The notes under the pieces are model-generated. The model was not told the origin of the DNA. It made no database searches and worked only from the letters and a program-made list of their open reading frames with translations. DNA of 64,000 nt from Arenicola marina (lineage: Eukaryota; Annelida; Polychaeta; Arenicolidae): contig OZ025253.1 of the NCBI GenBank assembly GCA_964019135.1, forward strand, positions 37,312,548 to 37,376,547, in the 5' to 3' direction. The position numbers and the translations under genes are program-made. Positions 32,567-43,835 of this stretch are shown here, one piece after another (position 1 is the stretch's first letter; each line of letters opens with the position of its first letter).

Positions 32567-35335
32567 CAACTAGATGGATTGATATTTGCCCGCTGGGGAG
32601 TAGTTTCCCCTCAAAGCAGCGTTTGGGATCACCTTTTCACCAGGTCCAAGGTAAGAATCTCACGAAGGAGATAAATGCAACACTTTGTGGTAATTCTTTT
32701 AGTAGTGAAAAATGAGAAACTACTGAAAAAAATGAAAGAAAAAAGTACTGCTGAAACACAAGTTTTCAATGATTTATTAATGTGTGTCATCAAAGCGGTA
32801 GAAAATGTGTACATAGCATTTATGTTTGGTCTGCAACATAAAAATTAAATGTAACCTGGGTAATTACTTCTTGGTATTTTAATGCCTAATAATCTATACA
32901 CGCATCAAGTAACCTGTCCTTCATGACTTTGGGTCCCGGCCTCTCTACTATAATGAGCATAATGTACAGGTTATGACCATTAGTATTGACCCTAGGTATA
33001 TGTGAAACGCCGACTCGCCGCCATTCACAGATACGTTGCATTTATCACATACAGGTCAGACGCTGGACCATTGCGCTGTAGCATTCAAGGCTGGTCAGAT
33101 ATAACATAGCTTGTGCGAATATCTCGATCAAGGGACATCCACTTGCGGCTGACGAGAAAGTGGTGTGCCTCGGTCACAGCTCTGATATTTCACTGCATGG
33201 GGAGAACAATTAAGCATCAGTATATGAGCATAATATGGGATGCAAGTACATTAGAGACAACATGTAAGCACCTGTTCTGATCATGGTAAGCAGCTTGTCA
33301 CCAAGTTTAAAAATATATCCCTTGTTCCTTTGTATGTAAACTGTCTTTCATGTCTAATTGTCAACCTGTTATCATTATTGGCTTGTTATACTAGCAGCTA
33401 GCCTTATGTCATAGAAAAAGAGCTGTGTTTGAAGCGAATGTATCCTCAAACTAGGATGGTTTAGTAGCACTGCAGATGCAGTTAACTGTGTACACACCAA
33501 TGGAGACACGAGACTCTATTATTCCTGACTTTATAGTGGCATGCCTTGGCTTCAGGAAATAGTTCAGTTATCAGCCGAAAATTTGTCTGCAAGAAATAAA
33601 AGGCAATATTAGTTTTTCACAACATGAAGAATCTGGTGTTAATTATCATAAATAATGCAAAGTAGGGCATTAGTGTTTACCTCGTCTTTCGTGATAGTCT
33701 AGTCTTTACCTTAATGAAACGCTTTTAAATCAACTTTGTGAGAGGCTAAGAAGGATAATTGCTGATAGAAGAGTAATGGAGAGGGTTGTGAATACATTGA
33801 AAGTTGATGCCTTCATGGCATTGAGAGGTGAAGCGAGAGGCATGACAGCTATGTATTTTATAGGGATGGTGTTTCTCTAGGCCCATTGCCAACAATATAG
33901 TTACATTGATACACTTACACTGGTGATGCTGTCATCATAGCTTTCACTGAATTTCTGCTGCCTTTATCCCAGGCCCAGATCCGGGTTCATTAATTGTTGG
34001 TAAGCCACCTGTTTCTGAATACAATGTACATATATGGTTAAACAATACAATTGTGTGAAAGAAGAAAGTTATGGATGAAAGTTATAAATTATAGGGACCA
34101 TAACATGCATAAGACCACCCAAACTTTCTTGTCAAAATAAACTATTTCATTTTTCAAAATCCTTTTTCAGATCTTAATTTTTTAACTTCAAGTTGACATA
34201 AAAATAAAAACCAGATACATAACATTCAGAGCATCAGGTGAATGCTGGTGGATAAGTTGTCCCAGCTCATGACGATCATTCCCCTCCCCCCCCCCCCCCA
34301 CCCCCCATTCACTGTCAATGAACCCTCCTAGGGGCATATCTTTTTCAGATCTTAAAAATGAATAGAAAATATCAAAAACACTAAATGTAAAAAAATTGGT
34401 ATGTCAAAATAATTATTAAATGTGTAATATTGAGGTAAAGTGTGAGATGTTCTCCAGAGAAAAATGTGATGTATACGTTGAGCGTAATAATTTAAAATGT
34501 GGCAAAGTAAATGTAACATGTATGCCATTGCCTGGAAATAATAGATACAAAAATGTGGGAGAGAGATATTTTGGAGGAGAGCAAAAATATGGGTTGTGAT
34601 AAAAATAAATATAGCTTAGAATTATAACATTTGGATCAACACATATGAGATGTCACAATAATATAGTACTTAAGTGTTATAAGTCTAATAAGGGATGCAA
34701 ACGATGTGAGACGTCAAATAAGTGTATCATATTTATGACTGTTAAACAATGGATATAAAATATATTATATAAAAAGATATAGATCTATCCCAATTTTTTC
34801 TTATTAAAAACCTCATATTAAACACTTACTTAAATATCATATAAGAACGTAATCAGTTACTGCTTGCTGTACTACATAACCTGGCCTTTCAATCAGGCAC
34901 ACACATCTACTCTATTAATTTAGCAGACCAGCCCTGCACCCCCCCCCCCCCAACCTCCACACACACCACACACTGATACAGGCCCTCTTTCCTCCCCAGA
35001 CATTGGTTGTCCAAATGAGGAGAGGCAAGAGGTCTCAGGCAGGGCACGCCTACCCCACCGACTTGTGTTGATTTACGGCGCCTGTGCACTGGGACGGGTC
35101 AGATGACGGTGACAGATGTGACCCCCCTCAAAGAGGCCATCGTCAAAGCAATATTTTTTACCCCTTAAACATAACCGCACGCAGCGATACGAAGCTGTTA
35201 GACCTTTATTAGGGCTAAACATGTCAGAAAAAATGAAAATACATACCAATAAATGTAATGGTCCTTCGCGCTACGGCGTTATTCTAGAAAATCCGCGCGA
35301 TGGGCGATTAATCTGTCATCAAATTTGCGTAAGTC
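32567..35335. other. AT-rich interior of nested element
   Basis: No complete gene. A C-run lies at 34286-34299 and another at 34939-34951. A weak Pif1 trace at 34985-35160 is noted with the helicase fragment. Otherwise nothing supported. Confidence 0.5.
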
Positions 35336-35708
35336 GGTGCCAGCGACAGCGGACCAATCAGCGCGGTCTCGCAGGAAAATGCGCGTGAAACCTCGCGTGA
35401 GTCGCCATTTTGTCTCACAGTCGGCCTGTGTCGGCTCAAATTTGTGGGACAATGCTTGATTACGGCGTGGTGAAGGGAGGACAGTCATCTTTCACTTGAG
35501 TTCGAGCAAGCTTATTACCTTATTGATCAAAATACGCCATTTGAGAGCCTGCCCACGGACAAAAAAGGTGAGGTATTGGGGTCTGAAGCGGGTGCCTGTC
35601 TAGGCGCTTGGGCTGGAGTTGGATACCTTCTTGTTCTATGTAGGCGGTGCGCGACCCCCCCCCCCTCCCCCCCGCGCGGCCTGTGTCAGTCGATCTGCGG
35701 CGCCTGTG
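35336..35708 (-). repeat. Right TIR of nested element
   Basis: Inverse of 30965-31317, ending GGCGCCTGTG at 35708, followed by the AGTTTAGT duplication (35709-35716). Confidence 0.85.
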
Positions 35709-35734
35709 AGTTTAGTAATAATGGGCGAATATAC

Positions 35735-36110
35735 AGACACCCATCGCGACCAGCGGCCGGTCACCCATCGCGACCAGCGGTCAGTCACCCATCGCGACCA
35801 GCGGCCAGTCACCCATCGCGACCAGCGGCCGGTCACCCATCGCGACCAGCGGCCAGTCACCCATCGCGACCAGCGGCCGGTCACCCATCGCGACCAGCGG
35901 CCGGTCACCCATCGCGACCAGCGGCCAGTCACCCATGGCGACCAGCGGCCAGTCACCCATCGCGACCAGCGGCCAGTCACCCATGGCGACCAGCGGCCAG
36001 TCACCCATCGCGACCAGCGGCCGGTCACCCATCGCGACCAGCGGCCAGTCACCCATCGCGACCAGCGGCCAGTCACCAATCGCGACCAGCGGCCGGTCAA
36101 CGATTTCGCG
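35735..36110 (-). repeat. 24-bp minisatellite inside copy B
   Basis: About 15 units of the inverse of the copy-A array (GACCAGCGGCCAGTCACCCATCGC circularly). Unit variants differ in order between A and B, showing turnover since duplication. Open frames through it are by-products. Confidence 0.9.
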
Positions 36111-36299
36111 ACATAGATAGGCGGGGGGGGGGGGTTGTAGATATCATGTATATTTGGAACCTGTGATAGCGATGATGGGGTAGAGGAAGGCAAGGCTGAG
36201 AGAGGAAGAGCATATTTAGAGAAGAATACCTAGGCCGCAGGGTGAGCGGGCGCGTTAGGGAGAAACGTACCCGTCACCTTCTTCTAGTCGACACTTAAT

Positions 36300-37116
36300 A
36301 TTGCGTTTACTGCGCACTAACGACTGTTTTTAACACTAAAAAAACAGTCGTGCTGAGCCAAGGGGCTATCACACCGCCAGTGATTACCCTTAACAACATG
36401 CCTTTAGTGGTGGTTAGTAAGGCGGTGGTCACGGATAATCTATCCCTGGACGAGGAAATAAATACTCGAATTGGGAAGGCAGCCACCATGTTTGGTAGGT
36501 TAAACAAACGTACTTGGCGTAATTCAAAACTTACCATTCGCGCACCAAAATGCTAATCTACAGGGCGTGCGTTCTAAGTAGCTTGCTGTATGGCAGTGAA
36601 ACGTGGACTACGTATTGTAGCCAAGAAAGTAAGTTGAATAACTTCCATTTTCGTTGCCTGCGAAACATTTTAGGCATATTTTGGCAAGACAAGGTCACAA
36701 ATGCTGAAGTGTTAGCCAGGGCCAACCTACCAAACATTCTTGCTCTTGTGAAGCACAGTCGTCTATGTTGGCTTGGGAACGTTCATCGTATGCAAGATGA
36801 ACGCATTCCCAAGGATGTGCTTTACGGTGAACTCGTCGACGGCAAACGGCCAACTGGACGGCCAATGCTTAGGTTTAAGGATGTTTGTATGTGGGACATG
36901 AAGGCTTTCGGCATTGATACAGATTCTTGGGAGGATCTGGCATCCCAAAAGAGGGGATGGGCACGTGTCGTGCGTGAAGGATTGGCCCACCACGACTCGC
37001 TATGGTTTGTGAAACTGGACTTGAAACGCCAATCTTGGCGTCCACCAGCGAGCACAAACCAAGACCTATCGACAGGTCACCGTTGCGACGACTGCGGTAA
37101 GGTCTGTCGGTCATAG
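36300..37116 (+). pseudogene. LINE ORF2 C-terminal fragment, copy B
   Basis: Counterpart of 1290-2090. Readable segments are 36350-36556 and 36550-37116 in different frames, containing TMFGRLNKRTW, LLYGSETWT and CDDCGKVC, with a TAG at 37114-37116 before the last conserved Cys/His residues. No RT palm. Shares its stop and frame change with copy A. Confidence 0.75.
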
Positions 37117-37164
37117 GTAGGCTTCGTCAGTCATAAGCGTAAATGCCGCGTTACGAATCGTATA

Positions 37165-38385
37165 ACTTAAAGGGGGCAGGAAACGTTTTTACAAATTGTG
37201 CGTATGGCTGCTAAGACCCATAATGGTTTATTTGAGCCTGGTTAACAGCTTATGTTCCTCATACATTTCTGATAATAAAAAACACAAGCCGCGCGTAAAT
37301 CGCACTGCGTATTCTGCCTCTGATACATTTTTTAGCGTGACGTCACTGGATGGAGACAAATAAATGCAGTTGGTGAAATCTACCGGCGCGGCATCTGGTA
37401 CACACAAGGTCTGCTAGGATCGAAGATAGGCCAAGGCCTATTTCCTTTAAAGACAAAGTAATCTTGAGAATCCGCATGGCAGATGGATGCGGATAAAAAA
37501 AAACATTGGTCAGGCACTTATTGCAGTGCTCCTGGCTGAACAAATTTCTAGCACAAGCCTAGGTCGAAATATTTGTATCGGTTCTAAACTGAGGCGGTGG
37601 CTCCAGTCTAGCCCTGACGCATGGCCCTCACGACCTCAACCCTAACAGGGTTCTGCCTATCGGCTTGTTGTCAGAAGGGTCAAGTTCACTGGGCTAGCTC
37701 CAGTTCAGGACTCGAGTACTTGAAGGCAGCGACGCGACCCGCCCGTGAAGTCTTTCGTTCCTTTATGAAGCGACCACTTCTCGCCAGATGACTACCAGTA
37801 CCAGAAAAGAGTTTTGACAGTTCAGGAACTGTTGAGTTTATCCAAAAAGGGTAAACACAAGGATGCTGTAATCCCCACGAAAAGTTGATTTTTCTGCATA
37901 CAAGGCAGGAAGAAATGATTGCCTCTTCAGAAGATAATTTCAAATCAATGGAATCCTGTCTCTGTTTGTTTACCTCCTTACTACTAAAGTAGGAGGTCTA
38001 TATTACGACATATATAAGGAAAAATGATTGCAAAATACTAATACATATAAAGGTTACCACACATTATATATTTCATTTGGCGTACCCCACTTTCTTGACT
38101 TTCATTGACAATTTTACTGCAATATATATTTTTTTACTGTGTCTCATTTATTTTTAGTGATCAATAATTGTGGCTAGACATATTCAGCATTTTATATAAC
38201 AACATGTAGAACTACCAATTATATTCTTTATTTATTTAAATTTTAGTTTACTTTGTGTGTAAACAAATTATACAAATTGTTAAATTTGAATTATTTAATC
38301 GGATGTATAATCAGTAGTATAAATCACAATATGTAAAACTACCAATTATGACAACAGATATTAATTTAATTTTATTATAATTTGT
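37165..38385 (-). repeat. Right TIR of copy B (outer end truncated)
   Basis: Inverse of 22185-23518 but missing the terminal ~75 bases including the GTATAAGTCGCACC edge; carries a single rather than double GTTAGGGTTGAGG-type unit (37612-37650). Confidence 0.8.
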
Positions 38386-38496
38386 AATTGCCTAATTGAC
38401 TCGCCCGCTCCTATTGGTTGACCTAGCCGGTGCCGCTGAAACTGTGATCTGGGTACCCATCAAAGAAACATAGAGCCGAGTTAAACGCAATTACGG
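38386..38496 (-). repeat. Outer flank repeat of copy B, right side
   Basis: Reverse complement of 20221-20335: CTCGCCCGCTCCTATTGG through GAGTTAAACG and TTACGG. Homology ends at the same TTACGG on both sides, suggesting a repeat boundary. Confidence 0.65.
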
Positions 38497-39331
38497 GCAA
38501 TAGTTAACAATGGTGGGCATATGTCAGAATATCAACTCCAGCTTCCGCAAGGCAGAACTGTGGAAGTACATGTATACCAATGCCCGCCGCAGGACAGGCA
38601 AATCTAATACCGAAGGTGTGACTTATATACGACTCAATTAAAAATGTATCTGAAAATCGGTGGTTGCGACTTACACCGGTGCGACTTAAATTCCAGAACT
38701 AATGGTACTAAGCTTTTCCAAATTAAAGTTTGCTACATATAATCATATATCACAACATGTAGCACTGCCAACAATTACATGTATTAAGCTTATTTTATTG
38801 GAATTTTATTAATTATTTTATATATTTTTTACTGGTATATACTGGTATGCATTCATTAACTATATTTATTTTTCCTGTAATGCTAAAACAGTGAAATTTT
38901 GCAGTATAAAGTCAGTATAATATGTTAACATACATAAAGCTACTAGTTATATGTTATCTTATGTAACACTTGTCTTTATTATTTTTGTGATATATTTGGA
39001 TGGTGAGTGGGGCTCGTTCAGGATTAAGATATGTTTCTAGCATTGCAGCCTAATCGCCATTTTGTTTACAATGAAAAGTACATTTATTACATAATTGTTC
39101 TATATATACATATGCATGACTAATTAGTCGGTGAAAATACATAAGAACCTGGTATCACGTTTGCCAAACATATTTATTATTCAATTATCTGACTGATGAG
39201 TTAATGCCATGGAACAAAACATATGATATGATCAAGTTGATTGGCTAGAGTCCCAATCCAATAGGCAGTCTCATATGGTGCTTGTTTACTATAGGTTGCT
39301 GCCCATACTGGCAATATATGTACTGGTAGAT
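38497..39331. repeat. Repeat-derived region with GTGCGACTTA motifs
   Basis: 38600-38690 contains GTGTGACTTATATACGAC and GGTGCGACTTAAATTCC, diverged relatives of the transposon edge. 38798-38908 matches 8107-8227 directly. No gene recognised. Confidence 0.5.
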
Positions 39332-40700
39332 TCATTCACTTGTGCCGTAAACTCCATTTGCTTCTGGATACACCTTTTGTATCTGGTTCACAACACAGGC
39401 CTGTCTCACTCCTTTTCTGAGGTGTCCCCTGGTCCATAAAGTGAACTGCCTGTATGCGGCCAATGTGTAAGTTCTGCAATAGAATATAACACTGTCAGAC
39501 ACTTTATGTATGCAAATGTATGACTTATATTTAAATAAATAACCAATGTAATATCCTGTCTTTTCTTCATTTGGACTAACTAGGCAAAGTTAGATGGTAA
39601 TAGAAAATGTTTCTAATTCTATAGTCTCAACCCTCAATAATAGATTAATTGTATTAATCCAATAATGACACATCAATAGCCATCAAATACCTTAACGCTT
39701 AGATATTTACATGGAATAATTGTACAGACAAGTGAACTATTTGGAATTTTAAGGCAGCCATATTGGGGCTAGTTGGCCAATTCACTGATATTTTGTTATA
39801 TATATATAAAGAACTTCAATAATAATTGAATAAAACAAAAATACTAAATTGTCAAGTAATAGAAAAACATCCCCATCCCTCCATCTATGGAATAGCTTTT
39901 GATACTATTGTTACTCTAAATCAGTGCATTCAACATGGTACCTGCCCATAGCAAAAACTATTTTCCATGAACTAATATGTTAATTACTGGCTAAATCACA
40001 GATTGCAATCAACATTTTTCTTCAAAAAGTTATGATGCCAAAATAGTTGTTGACATCCATAACGTTCAAACAAAATTAGGTAATTTTGTATTTTTAGACC
40101 ACATAGCCTACCCCGTTTCATCAAAAGAATCTTTTTTGTATCCTATCATATCATATATGCTTGACCCTTGAGCCATAGAGAATAAGGATGCATGCGGTCA
40201 CGAACAGAATGCAATTACTCAGAATATATCTATCAATCGACATATATGCTCTATCGACTAACCTAAATAAAAACTTACTCAAGCTTCATAATTCATAATA
40301 AGTAAGCGCCTAAATCTGAACATGCAAATTCCTTTCCATAAAATCTGTTAACAACTCTCGTAATGCCAAATAAAATACAGCTCTTATATTTATGGACATA
40401 CCTGCTGGCAATAGGTCTTCTTCTCTCAGGTTCCTGAACCCCCGGATTAAGTGTACCCTAGCCTAGGCCTAGGCTGTACGTGGGCTGAGAGACATTGATT
40501 CATGGCTATATTGACAGCAATCAATGTTGAGGCACACAATGCTGAAAGTCTGGTGTTCACAAACACAGTCATAGTTTCCATCCAATAATTCTTCCAAGGC
40601 CGGTATTCTGTACAACAAATTCACTCTTGCGTGGTGGGCATCTGATGACATTGTCTACACCACACCAGTCTGTCGTATGGATTCTCACGTTTTCGTTTTC
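39332..40700 (-). pseudogene. Decayed P2X7-like ballast-domain gene
   Basis: Minus strand, at least two exons. The upstream part (~40690-40480) reads VWCRQCHQMPTTQE, then a TGA, ICCTE, then after a one-base frame change IPALEELLDGNYDCVCEHQT and FSIVCLNID. The last exon (39473-39332, acceptor TATTGCAG) reads TYTLAAYRQFTLW, RKGVRQACVVNQI and ends TGA. This is the WCxxC..MPTxxE..CC.E, CxxxH..F..VCL, and AYRQF..W patterns of the P2X7 C-terminal ballast domain found in many invertebrate stand-alone proteins. A possible donor GCAG|GTATGT is at ~40402. The nonsense codon and frameshift make it a pseudogene. No channel domain seen. Confidence 0.65.
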
Positions 40701-42420
40701 CGCGCCACTAGTCATCTGACATTTCTGACATTTCTCGCCGTCGCCCTCGGCTCGGGCCCTGCATGGCCTTGGACATGGTGCCCGCCTCACAGTTGTCGGT
40801 GTGCTATTGATATACCTTTCACGGATTTCGTAACCAGCACTGGCTCAAATGCATAAGCATTTGGGAACAAATTCGATTCCCCAACGATTCAAAACTGTCG
40901 TCGCTTTCAAATCTTTTTTCTGAAGCAAACTGGTCGAACGCACGGTGTAAACAACTTCTAAATTGCTAAAGCGGACGCTTGTCGCGCTCTCCATCCAGTG
41001 ACGTCATACGCAGCGCCACCTATCGAATGGATTTACGCATACGGTCAAATTTAGCATAGGGCACACTTTAAAATAATTGTTTACTTAATCTATGCCACTT
41101 AGCGAGTCATTCGTGACGGAAAACAAGGCTTAAGGGACCTAGGTTGGAAATAAATAAGTTTTTCTAGCTGTTTCTCGTCTGCTTTAAGGCCTAGCGACTT
41201 ACGGTATCAGAACAAAGGGAATTGTTCGCTCTCAGTTATTTGTGCATCACAGAGATAGTGATTATGTTGCTGTAATATATGGGTAAGGCTTGCAATGTTA
41301 TTCTAAAATGATTACTTTATCATTTTTGGTTGCCGAATTAACGTTTGTCAATCTCCGTTGCGTCAGTTGCCTCGGCGGACCAACATCCTCAGTGCGTCAA
41401 GACGGGAAACGGATACTGTTACGGCTGAATTATTGCTTAGTAACACAGCCTGATTACATCATCAATGCTTTCCACATATCGTATCTAATAGAAGGTCTAT
41501 TGTGCACCCTTCGGTGCCCGATTGTGTTTGCTGTTATGCATGTGTCTAATTCCACGCTGTCGCAAGCCTAGGTTCTGTGCTTTGGTTCTTTCTTCAATTG
41601 TTTATGCGTTAGTTTGTTCGGTGTACGAACTTCCTCAATACGAAGAGGACATGGCAAGGACATGGACATGTTACAAGCCTAGGGTGAGAATAAAATCGGG
41701 AACGGATTCAAGGAGGGTTTAGTCTAAACGAGGTCTGCCTTACAAGATCCGCATTGTTATGGGGATTATTGTGATGAGGCGGTGTGGGGGTGGGTCATTT
41801 GTCAGACAAGTTCCCTGAGGATGTCTACAAATCAATGCCGTGGACCCAACGTGTGGCTAATAACACACGGTATCAGACGAATGAAGGAAAAGTGCCTAAA
41901 ATATCTCTATTTCAAATTTGCATACAGATTATGTTGTTGCATTAAATGCAACTGACCCGTCTTTCTCTCTTTTATACGAGCGAAATGATTATTTTATAAC
42001 ATCGTTGTAACGATTGACATGCGTGCTAAACGTGTTGACTACTCTCTCGGATTCCTATCGAAAATATAACGCTCATAATTTGTTTCCAACGACTGAAAGA
42101 TGGATATATATTAGACAAAACACCTTCGACAAGCAGATGACACTCTTCAGAATCAAAAATCTCAGGTTTATCAGGTGCGACTCATGCAAGTTCTTCACGG
42201 GTTCCCTAATAGAGGGTCGGGCGACACGAAAACGAAGTACAGTATCAAAGCTGGAATAAACACCAGTTATGAATGGTGCATGTGTTGGTTTCACAATATT
42301 TATGGAAGTGGAATCAATTTTAACACAGTACAACTGAGCACTCTTAATCTATGAGGTCATAGCCTCATTATCAGCGCTAGATAATCCCAGTGTTGCATCC
42401 TGGGATTGGTGTAGTTTGTA
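40700..42420. other. Intergenic, no supported gene
   Basis: Short frames on both strands (e.g. 41290-41571) show no family resemblance. GTGACGTCATACG lies at 40998 near the pseudogene's 5' side. Nothing else supported. Confidence 0.5.
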
Positions 42421-42846
42421 AACAACGGAGGACAAAGAGAGTTGACATCACGAGCGTTTCTAAGAAAGGTCTTACTGTTTCCTTTTGAACCAACTGGCAA
42501 ACATGAATGGTGAGTATTATAAGAAAGCATACAGTATACAGAGGCGGATATAGGAATTGGGGGTGGGGGGCGTGCTCTCGGAAAATTTGTGCCAGCTGGT
42601 CAGTGGGCATGTAAATGATGTGATTCTGTGCTGACAGTTATCGGAGTTAAGTCGGTCCAGCTGGCAAACATGGCGAAAAAATATCTGCAACGGGTCACGG
42701 AGGAGAGTGTCGGTGGTGTCACATTGGGAATAATTGGGAAATGATAAAACGGGCCTTGGACTGTCAACAGCTGGTAGACCAGATATTTTAGCAGCCTTTG
42801 TACAGACACATGCATGTATAATTACAAACATAAACAGTTTACCAGG
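42421..42846 (+). other. Possible degraded exon remnants and hAT-like terminus
   Basis: 42421-42505 is open (…LLFPFEPTGKHEW) and ends at a donor-like AATG|GTGAGT. 42640-42846 has mixed frames with GLSTAGRPDILAAFVQ ending at CCAG|GTAAGG, but with stops between. At 42539 CAGAGGCGGATATAGGAATT resembles a hAT-type terminus. I do not recognise a protein family. Confidence 0.25.
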
Positions 42847-43237
42847 TAAGGAATTTATGAAAGTCTTAATTCCGATATTGGTATACGGCTAGAAAGAGTA
42901 TATTTTTCATGCGAATAAGTTACTAAGAAGAGGGTATATGATGATATAAATCGTCAGATCAGCCATGAGTTGCTACACTAGTCAAGATGCAACTGTCATT
43001 TAAATAACTGAGCCAGATTAATAATTGTGTGAGGTACAAAACAAGTTATGTTACATCTGAAAGGATCCATTCGAAGCAAAAATTGTTTTATCTTTATTTA
43101 TGTCTTTATTAATTATATGTAGCTATCAGCCAATGAGCCTTAATGCCTGGTTGTTTATCAAGGTTTCATTATGCGAAATTATTATGATGTCGATCACACT
43201 TGATCTTAATGCTCTAGGATATAAACAATAGAAAGTT

Positions 43238-43287
<50 letters not shown>

Positions 43288-43735
43288 TCTATACATGCTA
43301 CCATAGGTCAACGCTACGTTGCCCTAAGACAATTTTATACACCATAGAGTTTTAGGGCAACGCAAATCGCGTTGTCCTAATATTCAGCACTCGGACAAAA
43401 GGAGAAGGAACAGTCCACGTCAGAGAGAGATGATCCAAATGATTAAACACGTTGTTCTGAAGAATGTAAACTTTAAATTTTGGGGGTTCGACAATAATTA
43501 CAAATTTTAGAGCCTTGTAAACATTCGACTTTATGCGGATCATATATCTTGGGACGTGAATATAAACAACGTTATATTTTACAATTAACAGCGTATATCT
43601 GAACACGCATTGCTTTATGCGATAACATTTGACAACCTGCAGAGTTTTTATCTAAAATTAAGGAGATTGTGCTTAAAATAAGAAATATATGAATATACGG
43701 TAAATTTCCTACGCCTAACGATCTAACTGTTGGAG
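42847..43735. repeat. Intergenic with (AT)n microsatellite
   Basis: 43241-43284 is an (AT)n run. 43300-43375 holds short copies of a GGTCAACGC/GGGCAACGC motif related to the repeat at 51340-51830. No gene. Confidence 0.6.
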
Positions 43736-43835
43736 TGATCTCCTTGGTGGCGCCATCTGGCGGCCAACAAATTTCCGACGTCAATAAGCGCGCTTCGACT
43801 TGGTGTGACCGGCAGACGACGTTTCGCTCCCTGGT
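43736..43835 (+). promoter_or_regulatory. Candidate promoter/first exon with CTCF-like motif
   Basis: GGCGCCATCTGGCGGCC (43750-43766) resembles bilaterian CTCF sites; CGACGTCAA follows at 43777, and the GC-richer stretch ends at CCCTG|GTAAGTAACC (donor at 43832), as in a non-coding first exon on the plus strand. No downstream exon could be tied to it. Confidence 0.25.

Larger units (their letters stand above)
30965..35708. mobile_element. Nested 4,744-bp TIR element with Pif1 helicase remnants
   Basis: Bounded by an 8-bp target duplication, with termini CACAGGCGC...GCGCCTGTG and long TIRs (about 30965-31317 and 35336-35708, diverged in G/C homopolymers). Interior is AT-rich and includes broken Pif1-like helicase exons. 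No transposase was recognised. 8-bp duplications are made by hAT, P, Merlin and KDZ-type elements; the terminus does not clearly match one. It may be a non-autonomous element that captured part of a host or Helitron Pif1 gene. Confidence 0.88.
22185..38385 (-). mobile_element. Large TIR transposon, copy B (full cargo, with nested insertion)
   Basis: Inverted relative to copy A. Without the nested 4,744-bp element and its 8-bp duplication it is ~11.4 kb. On the minus strand, from 38385 downward: TIR, LINE tail fragment, 24-bp minisatellite, three-exon gene, cGAS-like gene, regulatory cluster, TIR. The outer right TIR is truncated: it stops at TTATAATTTGT (38385) and joins a shortened form of the flank seen after copy A. 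GC-rich interior contrasts with the AT-rich surroundings. Confidence 0.8.
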
